Source of the DNA: DASYHS01 sp035998295
GTDB lineage: Bacteria > Pseudomonadota > Alphaproteobacteria > Azospirillales > Azospirillaceae
NCBI RefSeq assembly: GCF_035998295.1
Contig: NZ_DASYHS010000176.1
Coordinates: 1-56,156 of the forward strand
Direction: 5' to 3'
Length of the DNA stretch: 56,156 nucleotides
The notes under the pieces were generated by a model. The model had not been told where the DNA came from. It was given only the letters and a program-made list of their open reading frames with translations, and made no database searches. Positions 26,772 through 34,943 of the stretch are shown here, in pieces (position 1 is the stretch's first letter; each line of letters begins with the position of its first letter). Position numbers and translations under genes: made by a program.

Positions 26772-27797
26772 ATGGCCGCGCCGGCCCCGTCGGGTGGGGC
26801 GAACAATCAGCAGAAGCCGATCATCATTATCAAGCGCCGCCGCAAGGCCGACCACGGCGGCCATCACGGCGGCGCCTGGAAGGTGGCGTACGCGGACTTC
26901 GTGACCGCGATGATGGCGTTCTTCCTGCTGCTGTGGCTGCTGAACGTCACGACGTCCGAGCAGCGCCAGGGCATCGCCGACTATTTCAGCCCGGCGAGCG
27001 TCTCGCGCACCACCAGCGGCAGCGGTGGCGTGTTCGGCGGGCTGACGATCACGGTGCCGGGCGCCCTGATCTCTCCCGGCGCCCCCATCGCGGTGTCGAC
27101 GCCCACCCAGACCCGGCCCGGCGAGGACCGCAACGAGCCCCAGCCCAGCGACGCCGAGGACGACTTCCCGACCGCCGGCGACAGCGCCGAGGACACGGCC
27201 ACCGAGGATGCGGCCCCCGGAAACGCGGCGTCCCGGGCCGCGGTGTCCGGGGCCGCCGAGGCCGGGACCGTCACCGAGAAGACGCTCGACGCGGCGATCG
27301 CCGAGCGCGAGGCGCGCCTCTTCGAGGAGGCCGAGAAGAAGCTGTTCGAGACGATCGGCGGCATCCCCGAGCTGGCGCAGCTCGCCGAGAGCATCGTCAT
27401 CGACCAGACGCCGGAAGGCCTGCGCATCCAGATCATGGACCAGGCCAACCACACGATGTTCCCGCTGGGCAGCTCGCAGATGTCGCCCCAGACCGGCCAG
27501 CTCCTGGGGCTGGTCGCCAGGGCGGTCGAGCCGCTGCCCAACCGCCTGTCGATCAGCGGCCACACCGACAGCACGCGCTTCGCCAAGGACGACGTCTACG
27601 GCAACTGGGAGCTGTCGGCGGAACGCGCGAACGCGAGCCGGCGCGCCCTGATCGCGTCGGGCATCGCCGAGGAGCGCATCGCCACGGTGGTCGGCCGGGC
27701 CGACCGGGAGCCGTTCGTCACCGACCAGCCGGACTCGCCCCGCAACCGCCGCATCAGCATCGTGCTCCTGCGCGAGCGCCCGCCCGCCGTCCCCTGA
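26772..27797 (+). CDS. motB: Flagellar stator protein MotB (OmpA-like)
   Basis: 341 residues. A basic, His-rich cytoplasmic N-terminus precedes a single membrane helix YADFVTAMMAFFLLLWLL with the ion-carrying Asp42. An acidic Ala/Asp linker (about 115-160) follows. The C-terminal OmpA/peptidoglycan-binding domain (about 220-335) has LSISGHTDSTRF and NWELSAERAN. The stator ion is most probably H+. Confidence 0.95.
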   Translation: MAAPAPSGGANNQQKPIIIIKRRRKADHGGHHGGAWKVAYADFVTAMMAFFLLLWLLNVTTSEQRQGIADYFSPASVSRTTSGSGGVFGGLTITVPGALISPGAPIAVSTPTQTRPGEDRNEPQPSDAEDDFPTAGDSAEDTATEDAAPGNAASRAAVSGAAEAGTVTEKTLDAAIAEREARLFEEAEKKLFETIGGIPELAQLAESIVIDQTPEGLRIQIMDQANHTMFPLGSSQMSPQTGQLLGLVARAVEPLPNRLSISGHTDSTRFAKDDVYGNWELSAERANASRRALIASGIAEERIATVVGRADREPFVTDQPDSPRNRRISIVLLRERPPAVP

Positions 27798-27926
27798 CGG
27801 CAGGGCCCGGCAGCGGCTCCGCCGCTAAGCTCTGGCAACGCCTCGGCGGTTGGGGTCATACTGGGCCGAGTCCTTTCCTCGGGCCCCACCCGCCGACGCT
27901 TTCGCGGCATATACCAGGGTCGAACG

Positions 27927-28673
27927 ATGTCCGTGATGAGCTCCGCCACCCGGCCGCTGCAGCAGTTCTTCAGGTCGGGGCCCATGCCCTGCCCGTACCT
28001 GCCGGGGCGGGTGGAGCGCAAGCTGTTCACGAGACTGGCCCCGCCCTACGCCGCGGAGGTCAACTCGACCCTGTCGCGCGCGGGTTTCCGCCGCAGCCAC
28101 GACATCGTCTACCGGCCCGTCTGCCCGGACTGCAGCGCCTGCGTCCCCGTCCGCATCCCCGTCGACGGGTTCGTCCCCTCGCGCTCGCTGCGGCGCGTCC
28201 TGCGGATGAACGGCGATCTCTGGGTCTCCGAGGTCCCGGCCGTCGCGACCCACGAGCAGTACCGGCTGTTCACCACCTACCAGTATTCGCGCCACGGCGA
28301 TTCGGACATGGCGCGGATGACGGCCGGCGACTATTCGGCGATGATCGACGAGGGCCGGGCCGGCACCACCATGTTCGAGATGCGCGACTACCGCCAGCGC
28401 CTCGTCGGGGCTGTGCTGACCGACCGGCTTACCGACGGGCTGTCCGCAGTCTATAGCTTCTTCGACCCGTCCCTGGCGGAACGGAGCCTCGGCAGCTTCA
28501 TGATCCTGAGCCTGGTGGAGCGCGCGCGGGCCTCCGGGCTGGGCTACGTCTATCTCGGCTACTGGATCCGCGACAGCCGCAAGATGGCCTACAAGGCCCG
28601 CTTCAGGCCGCTGGAAACCCTTGGAAGCAAGGGCTGGCAGCGCCTCCCGGACGAGCCCGGCACCGGCCCGTGA
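27927..28673 (+). CDS. bpt: Aspartate/glutamate leucyltransferase (bacterial N-degron pathway)
   Basis: Transfers Leu from leucyl-tRNA to N-terminal Asp or Glu of proteins, marking them for ClpAP. It has 248 residues of the normal length. Family marks are PMPCPYLPGRVERKLF near the N-terminus, the Cys-rich VYRPVCPDCSACVPVRI and the C-terminal YVYLGYWIRDSRKMAYKARF with GNAT-like fold. The gene follows motB by 130 bases. Confidence 0.93.
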   Translation: MSVMSSATRPLQQFFRSGPMPCPYLPGRVERKLFTRLAPPYAAEVNSTLSRAGFRRSHDIVYRPVCPDCSACVPVRIPVDGFVPSRSLRRVLRMNGDLWVSEVPAVATHEQYRLFTTYQYSRHGDSDMARMTAGDYSAMIDEGRAGTTMFEMRDYRQRLVGAVLTDRLTDGLSAVYSFFDPSLAERSLGSFMILSLVERARASGLGYVYLGYWIRDSRKMAYKARFRPLETLGSKGWQRLPDEPGTGP

Positions 28674-28977
28674 CCGGCCGGCCGGGCCTCGACCCGGCGG
28701 CCGATCCCTCGCCGAACCCGACTCCGGCCTCGCGGGACACGTAACCCGATGCACAGCCCAAAGTCCGCCGCCGCCCCCGAAGTGACTGTCGGGGGCGATG
28801 GCTTTGACATACACGGTTACTCAAATGATTACGCACGCCGATGTCTGTTCGATCAAGCTGTCAATTATGCGGGCGGCATGCGGAAGACATATTCGACAAC
28901 GCTTGCAATTTTTTCCGTATGGTCCATAAGTCCGGAAACTTGGAATTCAACCGGGCTGGAACATAGGGAGGAACCGC
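28674..28977 (+). promoter_or_regulatory. Leader region of the branched-chain ABC operon, with candidate promoters
   Basis: 304 bases without a supportable gene. A hairpin GCCCCCGA/TCGGGGGC (28773-28796) follows bpt without a T-run. A perfect TTGACA at 28804-28809 has GATTAC 17 bases on (weak -10). Further on TTGCAA at 28903 is followed after 16 bases by CATAAG. The stretch 28800-28960 is markedly more AT-rich than its surroundings. The ribosome site AGGGAGGA is just before the start of the binding protein. Confidence 0.4.
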
Positions 28978-30105
28978 ATGTCAAGATCGCTACTGGTCGC
29001 CGGGGCACTCGTTGCCGGCGTCCTCGCCGCCCCGCCCGCCCTCGCGCAGGAGACGGTAACGATCGGCGCGATCGAAATCCTGTCCGGGCCGAGCGCCGCC
29101 TACGGCGTCGCCATCCGGGGCGGGCTGGAACTGGCGATGGACGAGATCAACGCCGCCGGAGGGGTGCTCGGCGGCAGGAAGCTCGCCCTGATCGTCGAGG
29201 ACTCGGCGGGGAACAAGGACCAAGCGGTCAATGCCGCGCGCAAGCTGATCGGCCGGGACAAGGTGCCGCTCATCATCGGCCCGACGCTTTCCAACGAGAT
29301 GTTCGCGGTCGGCCCCGTCGCCAACGAGCGTGGAATCGTGATGGTCGGCACCTCGACCACTGCGGTGGGCATCACCGAGATCGGGCCCTACATCTTCCGC
29401 ACCGCGTTGCCCGAGTCCGACGTGGTGCCCGTGACGCTGAAGACCGCCCAGGAGAAATTCGGCGTCGAAACCATCGCGATGATGTACGCCAACGACGACG
29501 CCTTCAGCAAATCCAGCTTCGACTCCATGAAGGCGGCGGCTGACAAGCTGGGCCTCGACATCGCCACCATCGAGACCTTCGGCAGCAAGGACACCGATTT
29601 CTCGGCCCAGCTCACGAAGATCAAGAGCCTGGACGTCGACGCCATCACCATCTCCGCGCTCGTCGAGCCGATCTCGGGCGTCGTCCTGCAAGCCCGCCAG
29701 CTCGGCATTCCCGACAGCGTGCTCCTGATCGGCGGCAACGGGGCGAACTCTCCCAAGCTGGGCGAGATCGCAGGCGCGGCCGCCGACGGCATGCTGGTCG
29801 GAAGCCCCTGGTTCATCGGCAAGCCGGACGAGATGAACCGGAAGTTCGTCGCCGAATTCGAGAAGCGGAACGGCATGCCTCCCGACCAGTTCGCCGCCCA
29901 GGCCTACGACACGATGTACATCGTGGCCCAGGCCATCGACAGGGCCGGTTCCGCCGAGAGCGACAAGCTCCGCGAGGCGCTGCTGCAAACGGACTACACC
30001 GGCGTGATGGGGCCGTTCTCCTTCACCGAAGGCCGAGACCCGGCCTCGGCCGAGGGCGTGGTGGTTCTCAGCATGAAGGACGGCAAGTTCGAGATTGTCG
30101 AGTAA
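28978..30105 (+). CDS. Branched-chain amino-acid-type ABC transporter, periplasmic binding protein
   Basis: 375 residues. Signal peptide 1-23 (Ala-Leu-Ala before Gln-Glu). Then VTIGAIEILSGPSAAYGVAIRGGLELAMDEIN, the start of the LivK/Leu-Ile-Val-binding family, and the C-terminal YDTMYIVAQAIDRAG segment. The ligand could be a branched-chain amino acid, an amide or another small acid; not readable. It heads an operon with two permeases and two ATPases. Confidence 0.93.
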   Translation: MSRSLLVAGALVAGVLAAPPALAQETVTIGAIEILSGPSAAYGVAIRGGLELAMDEINAAGGVLGGRKLALIVEDSAGNKDQAVNAARKLIGRDKVPLIIGPTLSNEMFAVGPVANERGIVMVGTSTTAVGITEIGPYIFRTALPESDVVPVTLKTAQEKFGVETIAMMYANDDAFSKSSFDSMKAAADKLGLDIATIETFGSKDTDFSAQLTKIKSLDVDAITISALVEPISGVVLQARQLGIPDSVLLIGGNGANSPKLGEIAGAAADGMLVGSPWFIGKPDEMNRKFVAEFEKRNGMPPDQFAAQAYDTMYIVAQAIDRAGSAESDKLREALLQTDYTGVMGPFSFTEGRDPASAEGVVVLSMKDGKFEIVE

Positions 30106-30113
30106 CCTTATCC

Positions 30114-30155
30114 GTGCCATGGCGCCGGCCCATCCACGGACCGGCGCCATGGTGC
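30114..30155 (+). other. Strong hairpin between binding-protein and permease genes
   Basis: Perfect 12-bp stem CCATGGCGCCGG/CCGGCGCCATGG around a 12-base loop, extendable by three outer pairs including G-U. No T-run follows. This is the place where other ABC operons have stem-loops that protect the 5' binding-protein mRNA and allow more binding protein than permease. Confidence 0.7.
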
Positions 30156-30181
30156 ATTGAACCAGTCGGCATAGGCACTCG

Positions 30182-31063
30182 ATGCTCTCCCAACAAATAG
30201 TCAACGGCCTTGTTCTTGGGTCAACCTACGCGCTTTTCTCGCTGGGCTTCACCTTGATCTTCGGCGTGCTTCGCGTCATCAACCTGACTTACGGCTTCTA
30301 CTTTTCGGTTGGTGCCTTCGTAGCCTTGTACCTGGCGCGGTCGATGGAGGCCAGCATCTGGGTGGCGCTTCCGACGGGCGCGCTGGTCGCCGGACTGGTG
30401 GCCGTGGTGGTGGACAGCGTGCTGCTGACCCGCATCCGTCGAACCAAGGCGGGCGAGCTGGCGTCCCTGATGGTGACGCTGGGCGCCGTGCTGGCCCTGT
30501 ATGCGCTGATGGCGGTCACCATCGGCACCGAGATTCAGCGCTTTCCCTTCGGGTTCGTCGACAATACGGCGTGGGAGTTCGGCGGCGTCCGGATCTCGCT
30601 GGTGCAGGTGCTGATCGTCGGCACGGCCCTGGCCCTGGTCGCCGTCCTGTTCCTGCTTCTTCAGCGCACGCGGCTGGGCCTGATGATCCGCGCGCTCGCG
30701 GAGAACGAGGACGCCGCCCGGCTGATGGGCATCAACGTGGATGCGACGGTGATGGCCGTCTCGTTCCTGTCCGGCTTCCTGGGCGGCGCGGCAGGCGTGC
30801 TGATCGGGCTGAACTTCAACGCCATCCAGCCCTTCATGGGCGAGGCCATGATGCTGCGCGGCTTCGCCGTCATCATCATCGGCGGGTTGGGGGACATACG
30901 GGGCGCCCTGGTCGCCGGCGTCCTGCTGGGCGTGCTGGAGGTGCTGACGGCCGGCTACATCTCCTCGACCGCGAAAGAGGCCGTGGCCTTCTCCATCCTG
31001 GTGCTGACCCTGTGGTTCCGGCCGGTAGGGTTGTTCGGCCGGGCGCAGGCGAAAAAGGCATGA
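30182..31063 (+). CDS. Branched-chain-type ABC transporter permease (LivH-like)
   Basis: 293 residues with about eight hydrophobic segments; starts VNGLVLGSTYALFSLGFTLIFGVL and carries the EAA-like loop ALAENEDAARLMGINV that meets the ATPase. Overlaps the next permease gene by ATGA. Confidence 0.93.
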   Translation: MLSQQIVNGLVLGSTYALFSLGFTLIFGVLRVINLTYGFYFSVGAFVALYLARSMEASIWVALPTGALVAGLVAVVVDSVLLTRIRRTKAGELASLMVTLGAVLALYALMAVTIGTEIQRFPFGFVDNTAWEFGGVRISLVQVLIVGTALALVAVLFLLLQRTRLGLMIRALAENEDAARLMGINVDATVMAVSFLSGFLGGAAGVLIGLNFNAIQPFMGEAMMLRGFAVIIIGGLGDIRGALVAGVLLGVLEVLTAGYISSTAKEAVAFSILVLTLWFRPVGLFGRAQAKKA

Positions 31064-31911
31064 CGAACATGGCCGAATGGCTGGACAATTTCCTCTTCAC
31101 CTACGAGACGCTGATCCACGCGCTGGGCGTCAACGGGCTGCTGGCCCTGTCCATCTACTGCGTCATGGCGCTGGGCCAACTCTCTCTGGGGCAGGCCGCG
31201 TTCCAAGGCATCGGCGCCTACACGGGCGCCTTGCTGACGCTCAAGCTGGGAGTGCCGTTCTGGCTGGTCCTGCCGCTATCCGCGCTGGTGCCGGCGCTGG
31301 TCGCGCTCATCATCGGCGGGCCGACGCTGCGGCTCAGCGGCGTCTATCTCGCGATCGCTACCATCGCGCTGGGCGAGGTGCTGCGCATCCTCTACGTCAA
31401 CGCCGAGAGCATCACCGGCGGCGCGCTCGGGCTGTCGGGCATCCCGCGGAAAGCCGACCTGTTCCTGGTCTACGGCCTGCTGGTGGTCTGCGTGGTCGGG
31501 TTCTGGACCATCGGCCGCTCCAAGATCGGGCGCGCCATGGAGGCGATGCGCGAAGACGAGGTGGCCGCCGGCGTCATGGGCGTCAACCTGCCGCTCTACA
31601 AGCTCGGGGCGCTGGTCGCCTCGGCCATGCTGGCCGGACTGGCCGGGAGCCTCGCGGCGCACTCCAACAACTTCATCGGGCCCAACGAATACGGGTTCGA
31701 ACACGCGGTGACCATTCTCAGCTTCGCGTTGCTCGGCGGCATCGGAACTCCGCTGGCCCCGGTGATCGGAGCGATGGTTCTGACGGCGCTTCCGGAAGTG
31801 CTGCGCCCGTTGCAGGACTTCCGCCTGGTCATCAACGGCTTGATCATCGTGGTGGCGGTCCTGTTCCTGCCGCGCGGGATCATCCCCTTCCGTCTGAGGC
31901 GGACATCATGA
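31060..31911 (+). CDS. Branched-chain-type ABC transporter permease (LivM-like)
   Basis: 283 residues, multiple membrane helices. LSLGQAAFQGIGAYTGALL and the coupling loop AMREDEVAAGVMGVNLPLYKL identify the second permease. The start at ATG 31060 overlaps the previous stop and follows AAAAAGG; ATG 31069 is an alternative. Overlaps the next gene by ATGA. Confidence 0.92.
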   Translation: MTNMAEWLDNFLFTYETLIHALGVNGLLALSIYCVMALGQLSLGQAAFQGIGAYTGALLTLKLGVPFWLVLPLSALVPALVALIIGGPTLRLSGVYLAIATIALGEVLRILYVNAESITGGALGLSGIPRKADLFLVYGLLVVCVVGFWTIGRSKIGRAMEAMREDEVAAGVMGVNLPLYKLGALVASAMLAGLAGSLAAHSNNFIGPNEYGFEHAVTILSFALLGGIGTPLAPVIGAMVLTALPEVLRPLQDFRLVINGLIIVVAVLFLPRGIIPFRLRRTS

Positions 31912-32699
31912 GCGCGCTACTGTCCGCCCGCGGCCTGACGATGCAGTTCCTCGGGCTCGTCGCCGTCAAGGACGTCGACGTGGACGTCACGGCCGGCTCC
32001 GTGCACGGCATCATCGGCCCCAACGGGGCCGGCAAGACGACGTTGTTCAACCTGGTCTCCGGCCTGATGCGGCCCACTTCGGGCACATTGACCCTGGAAG
32101 GACGCGACATCACGGCGCTGCCGCCCTATTCCCGCACGCGCCTGGGGCTCGCACGCACCTTCCAGAACATCCGGATGTTCACCGACATGACGGTCCTGGA
32201 GAACGTCATGACCGGCATGCACACCCGGCTGACGACGCCGGGATGGATGGCGCTGCTGCGCCTGCCGGGCTTTCGGGCCGAGGAACGGGCGGGCAAGGCA
32301 TATGCCGACGAACTGCTGGAGCTGGTGGGGCTGGCGGACAAGGCGGATGTCCGGTCGGGAAGCCTTGCCTACGGCGAGCAGCGGCGGCTGGAGATCGCCC
32401 GCGCCCTGGCCGCCCGGCCGCGCCTGCTGCTGCTGGACGAGCCGGCGGCCGGCATGAACCCGGCCGAAACACGCGACCTGGCGGCGCTCCTCAGGAAGCT
32501 GGGGCATCGCGACGTCACGCTGCTGCTGGTCGAACACGACATGGGGTTCGTAATGGACCTGTGCGATCGCATAACCGTGCTGAATTTCGGCAGCAAAATC
32601 GCCGAGGGCGATCCCCGCGAGATCCGCAACGACCCCGCGGTCATCGAAGCGTATCTCGGCTCGAAGATCGCCGAGCGACTGGCGAGGACCCTTGCATGA
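31908..32699 (+). CDS. ABC transporter ATP-binding protein (LivG-like)
   Basis: 263 residues. Walker A GPNGAGKTT, a degenerate signature LAYGEQRRLEIARAL as usual for LivG, Walker B LLLLDEPAAGM, and the H-loop VEHDMGFV. Translation is coupled to both neighbours by ATGA overlaps. Confidence 0.93.
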   Translation: MSALLSARGLTMQFLGLVAVKDVDVDVTAGSVHGIIGPNGAGKTTLFNLVSGLMRPTSGTLTLEGRDITALPPYSRTRLGLARTFQNIRMFTDMTVLENVMTGMHTRLTTPGWMALLRLPGFRAEERAGKAYADELLELVGLADKADVRSGSLAYGEQRRLEIARALAARPRLLLLDEPAAGMNPAETRDLAALLRKLGHRDVTLLLVEHDMGFVMDLCDRITVLNFGSKIAEGDPREIRNDPAVIEAYLGSKIAERLARTLA

Positions 32700-33412
32700 C
32701 GAGCCTCCTGGACGTTTCGGGGCTGCGCCTCGGCTACGGCCGCACGATGGCGGTCAAGGGGATAGACCTCTCGGTCCCTGCGGGCGCGGTGGTATGCCTG
32801 ATCGGCGCCAATGGCGCCGGCAAGACGACGACGATGCGCGGGCTGTCGGGACTGCTCAGGACGGCCGCCGGGACCATCCGCTTCGACGGCGTGGACATCA
32901 CCAACACGCCGGCCCACCGCATCGCCCGGCTCGGCATCCGGCAGGTTCCCGAGGGGCGGCAGGTGTTCGCCGAGATGACCGTGGAGGAGAACCTCCGCCT
33001 GGGCGGTCTCCAGGCACCCGACGCCCGGACGTTCGGGAGCCGGCGCGCGCAGGTGCTGGAGCATTTTCCCCGGCTGCAGGAGCGCCTCTCGCAGCAGGCC
33101 GGGCTGCTTTCCGGCGGCGAGCAGCAGATGCTGGCGCTGGGCCGGGCGCTGATGGGAGCGCCGCGCCTGCTGCTTCTCGACGAGCCGAGCATGGGGCTGG
33201 CGCCGCTGTTCGTCGAAGAGATCTTCCAGATCATCGCCGAACTGAAGGGCCACGGAACGACGATCCTGCTCGTCGAGCAGAACGCGCAGGCGGCGCTGGA
33301 GATCGCCGACTACGCCTACGTGCTGGAGAGCGGTCACATCACGCTTCATGGCCCGGGACCGGAGGTCGCCGACGACCCGCAGGTGATCGCAGCATATCTC
33401 GGCGGTCACTGA
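32696..33412 (+). CDS. ABC transporter ATP-binding protein (LivF-like)
   Basis: 238 residues. Walker A GANGAGKTT, signature LSGGEQQMLALGRAL, Walker B LLLLDEPSMGL and VEQNAQAALEIADYAYVLE. Last gene of the operon; overlaps the LivG-like gene by ATGA. Confidence 0.94.
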   Translation: MTSLLDVSGLRLGYGRTMAVKGIDLSVPAGAVVCLIGANGAGKTTTMRGLSGLLRTAAGTIRFDGVDITNTPAHRIARLGIRQVPEGRQVFAEMTVEENLRLGGLQAPDARTFGSRRAQVLEHFPRLQERLSQQAGLLSGGEQQMLALGRALMGAPRLLLLDEPSMGLAPLFVEEIFQIIAELKGHGTTILLVEQNAQAALEIADYAYVLESGHITLHGPGPEVADDPQVIAAYLGGH

Positions 33413-33547
33413 GCGCGGAGGACCGTCCCCGCTCCCGCCGGCGGCAACGGAGCGAACGGCTCACCGGCTTATGATTCGCCGCCCCGTCGCTTCCATTTCG
33501 CGGCCATACTCAATACCGACATTTTGCTGCGTTTTGTTTCAGCTCCA

Positions 33548-33575
33548 TTGCGGAATTGGATGAGCCCCCTATAAT
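33548..33575 (+). promoter_or_regulatory. Candidate promoter of the TRAP binding-protein gene
   Basis: TTGCGG, 16 bases, then a perfect TATAAT. It lies about 100 bases upstream of the ATG at 33676. The resulting leader holds a stem GCGGCA/TGCCGC (33591-33610). Confidence 0.55.
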
Positions 33576-33675
33576 CCACCGACCAAGCTCGCGGCAGTGT
33601 TTCCTGCCGCAGGGGTTAACACCAACAAAAGCGGGCGTCCGACCGGCGGTCGCCAGAAGTATGAGGGAGAGTTTC

Positions 33676-34791
33676 ATGAAACGCCGTTCGTTCTTGAAGG
33701 GGGCCACTGTCGCGGGCGCAGCGGGAGCCGCCACGCTGGCGTCGAGCTTCCCGAAGCCGGCGATCAGCCAGAACCGCATGGAATGGCGCATGGTCACCGC
33801 CTGGCCGAAGGGCCTGCCCGGCGTCGGAACCAGCGCGCAGCGTCTCGCCGACAACGTCACCGCGATGAGCGACGGCCGCCTGACGGTCAAGCTGTACGCG
33901 GCGGGCGAGCTGGTCCCCGGACTGGCGTGCTTCGACGCGGTTTCCGACGGCACGGCCGAAATGGGCCATGACGCGTCCTACTACCATCTCAACAAGTCGG
34001 AAGCCTGCGCGTTCTTCACGGCGTTCCCGTTCGGCTTCACGGCCAGCGAGCAGACCGCCTGGATCCATCACGGCGGCGGCCAGCAGCTCTGGGACGAGCT
34101 GTATGCGCCGTTCAACCTGAAGGGCTTCATCGCCGGCAACACCGGCACCCAGATGTTCGGCTGGTTCCGCAAGGAGATCAACTCGGTCGACGATCTGAAG
34201 GGCCTGAAGTTCCGCACGCCCGGCAACACCGCGAAGATCATGACCAAGCTGGGGGCGACGATCATCCAGCTCCCGGGCGGAGAGATCTTCCCGAACCTCC
34301 AGTCCGGCGCGCTCGACGCCGCGGAATGGATCGGCCCCTACAACGACCTGCCGTTCGGCCTGTACCAGGTCGCTCCGTACTACTACTCCCCGGGCTTCCA
34401 GGAGTTCTCGGCGTCGCTGAACCTGGTGGTCAACAAGGAGAAGTACGACGCGCTTCCCAACGACCTGCAGCAGATCATCAAGGTGGCCGCGCAGGCCGGC
34501 CACGACGACATGCTGGCCGAGGCCACTGCCGGCAACGGCCCGGCGCTGGCCACGCTGGTCCAGCAGCACAACGTCCAGCTCCGTCGCCTGCCGCGCGACG
34601 TGCTGATCGCGATGGGCAACGCGACCAACGAAGTCCTGCTCGAGCTGATCGACAACGCGGACCCGATGACCAAGAAGGTCATCGACAGCTATCTCGGCTT
34701 CCGCGAGAAGGTCGTTCCCTGGAGCCGGGTCGGCGAGCATGCGGTCTACGAAGCGCGTGTTCTGCCCTTCCCGCACGGCAAGCGGGTCTGA
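33676..34791 (+). CDS. TRAP transporter substrate-binding protein, TakP/2-oxoacid type
   Basis: 371 residues. It has a twin-arginine signal peptide: KRRSFLKGATVAGAAGAATLA. The mature part begins with WRMVTAWPKGLPGVGTSAQRLAD and includes GWFRKEINSVDDLKGLKFR, whose Arg is the usual carboxylate ligand. The pattern fits DctP-family TakP proteins, which bind 2-oxoacids as dimers. AGGGAGAG precedes ATG 33676; upstream in-frame codons are leader. The membrane subunits are encoded downstream on the opposite strand. Confidence 0.9.
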   Translation: MKRRSFLKGATVAGAAGAATLASSFPKPAISQNRMEWRMVTAWPKGLPGVGTSAQRLADNVTAMSDGRLTVKLYAAGELVPGLACFDAVSDGTAEMGHDASYYHLNKSEACAFFTAFPFGFTASEQTAWIHHGGGQQLWDELYAPFNLKGFIAGNTGTQMFGWFRKEINSVDDLKGLKFRTPGNTAKIMTKLGATIIQLPGGEIFPNLQSGALDAAEWIGPYNDLPFGLYQVAPYYYSPGFQEFSASLNLVVNKEKYDALPNDLQQIIKVAAQAGHDDMLAEATAGNGPALATLVQQHNVQLRRLPRDVLIAMGNATNEVLLELIDNADPMTKKVIDSYLGFREKVVPWSRVGEHAVYEARVLPFPHGKRV

Positions 34792-34826
34792 CGCGAACGC
34801 CCCAGGCGACCCCGTCGAGAACGAAG

Positions 34827-34858
34827 AAGGCCCGCGGCATACGCCGCGGGCCTTTTAC
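34827..34858 (+). terminator. Intrinsic terminator of the TRAP binding-protein gene
   Basis: 12-bp perfect stem AAGGCCCGCGGC/GCCGCGGGCCTT with an ATAC tetraloop followed by TTTTACTT. Begins 35 bases past the stop. Confidence 0.9.
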
Positions 34859-34878
34859 TTTGCCGATCGCCGGACGAT

Positions 34879-34920
34879 GCGGGTGAGCCTGGGCGGGTGA
34901 GCCGGGGCGGGTGAGCCGGG
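34879..34920. repeat. 14-bp tandem repeat, three units
   Basis: Three head-to-tail copies of GCGGGTGAGCCNGG, the last two identical. It lies between the terminator and the end of the convergent dctM gene. Probably a slippage product. Confidence 0.85.
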
Positions 34921-34943
34921 CGGACGCCGGCCCCGCCCCGCCT

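Noticed and set aside
27800..27830. Hairpin AGCGGC-TCC-GCCGCT after motB as a terminator
   Set aside because: Only six base pairs and no T-run; kept out of the feature list.
30721..33412. Assigning the ABC transporter specifically to leucine/isoleucine/valine
   Set aside because: The family includes amide, urea and aromatic-acid transporters; ligand residues cannot be read with confidence.
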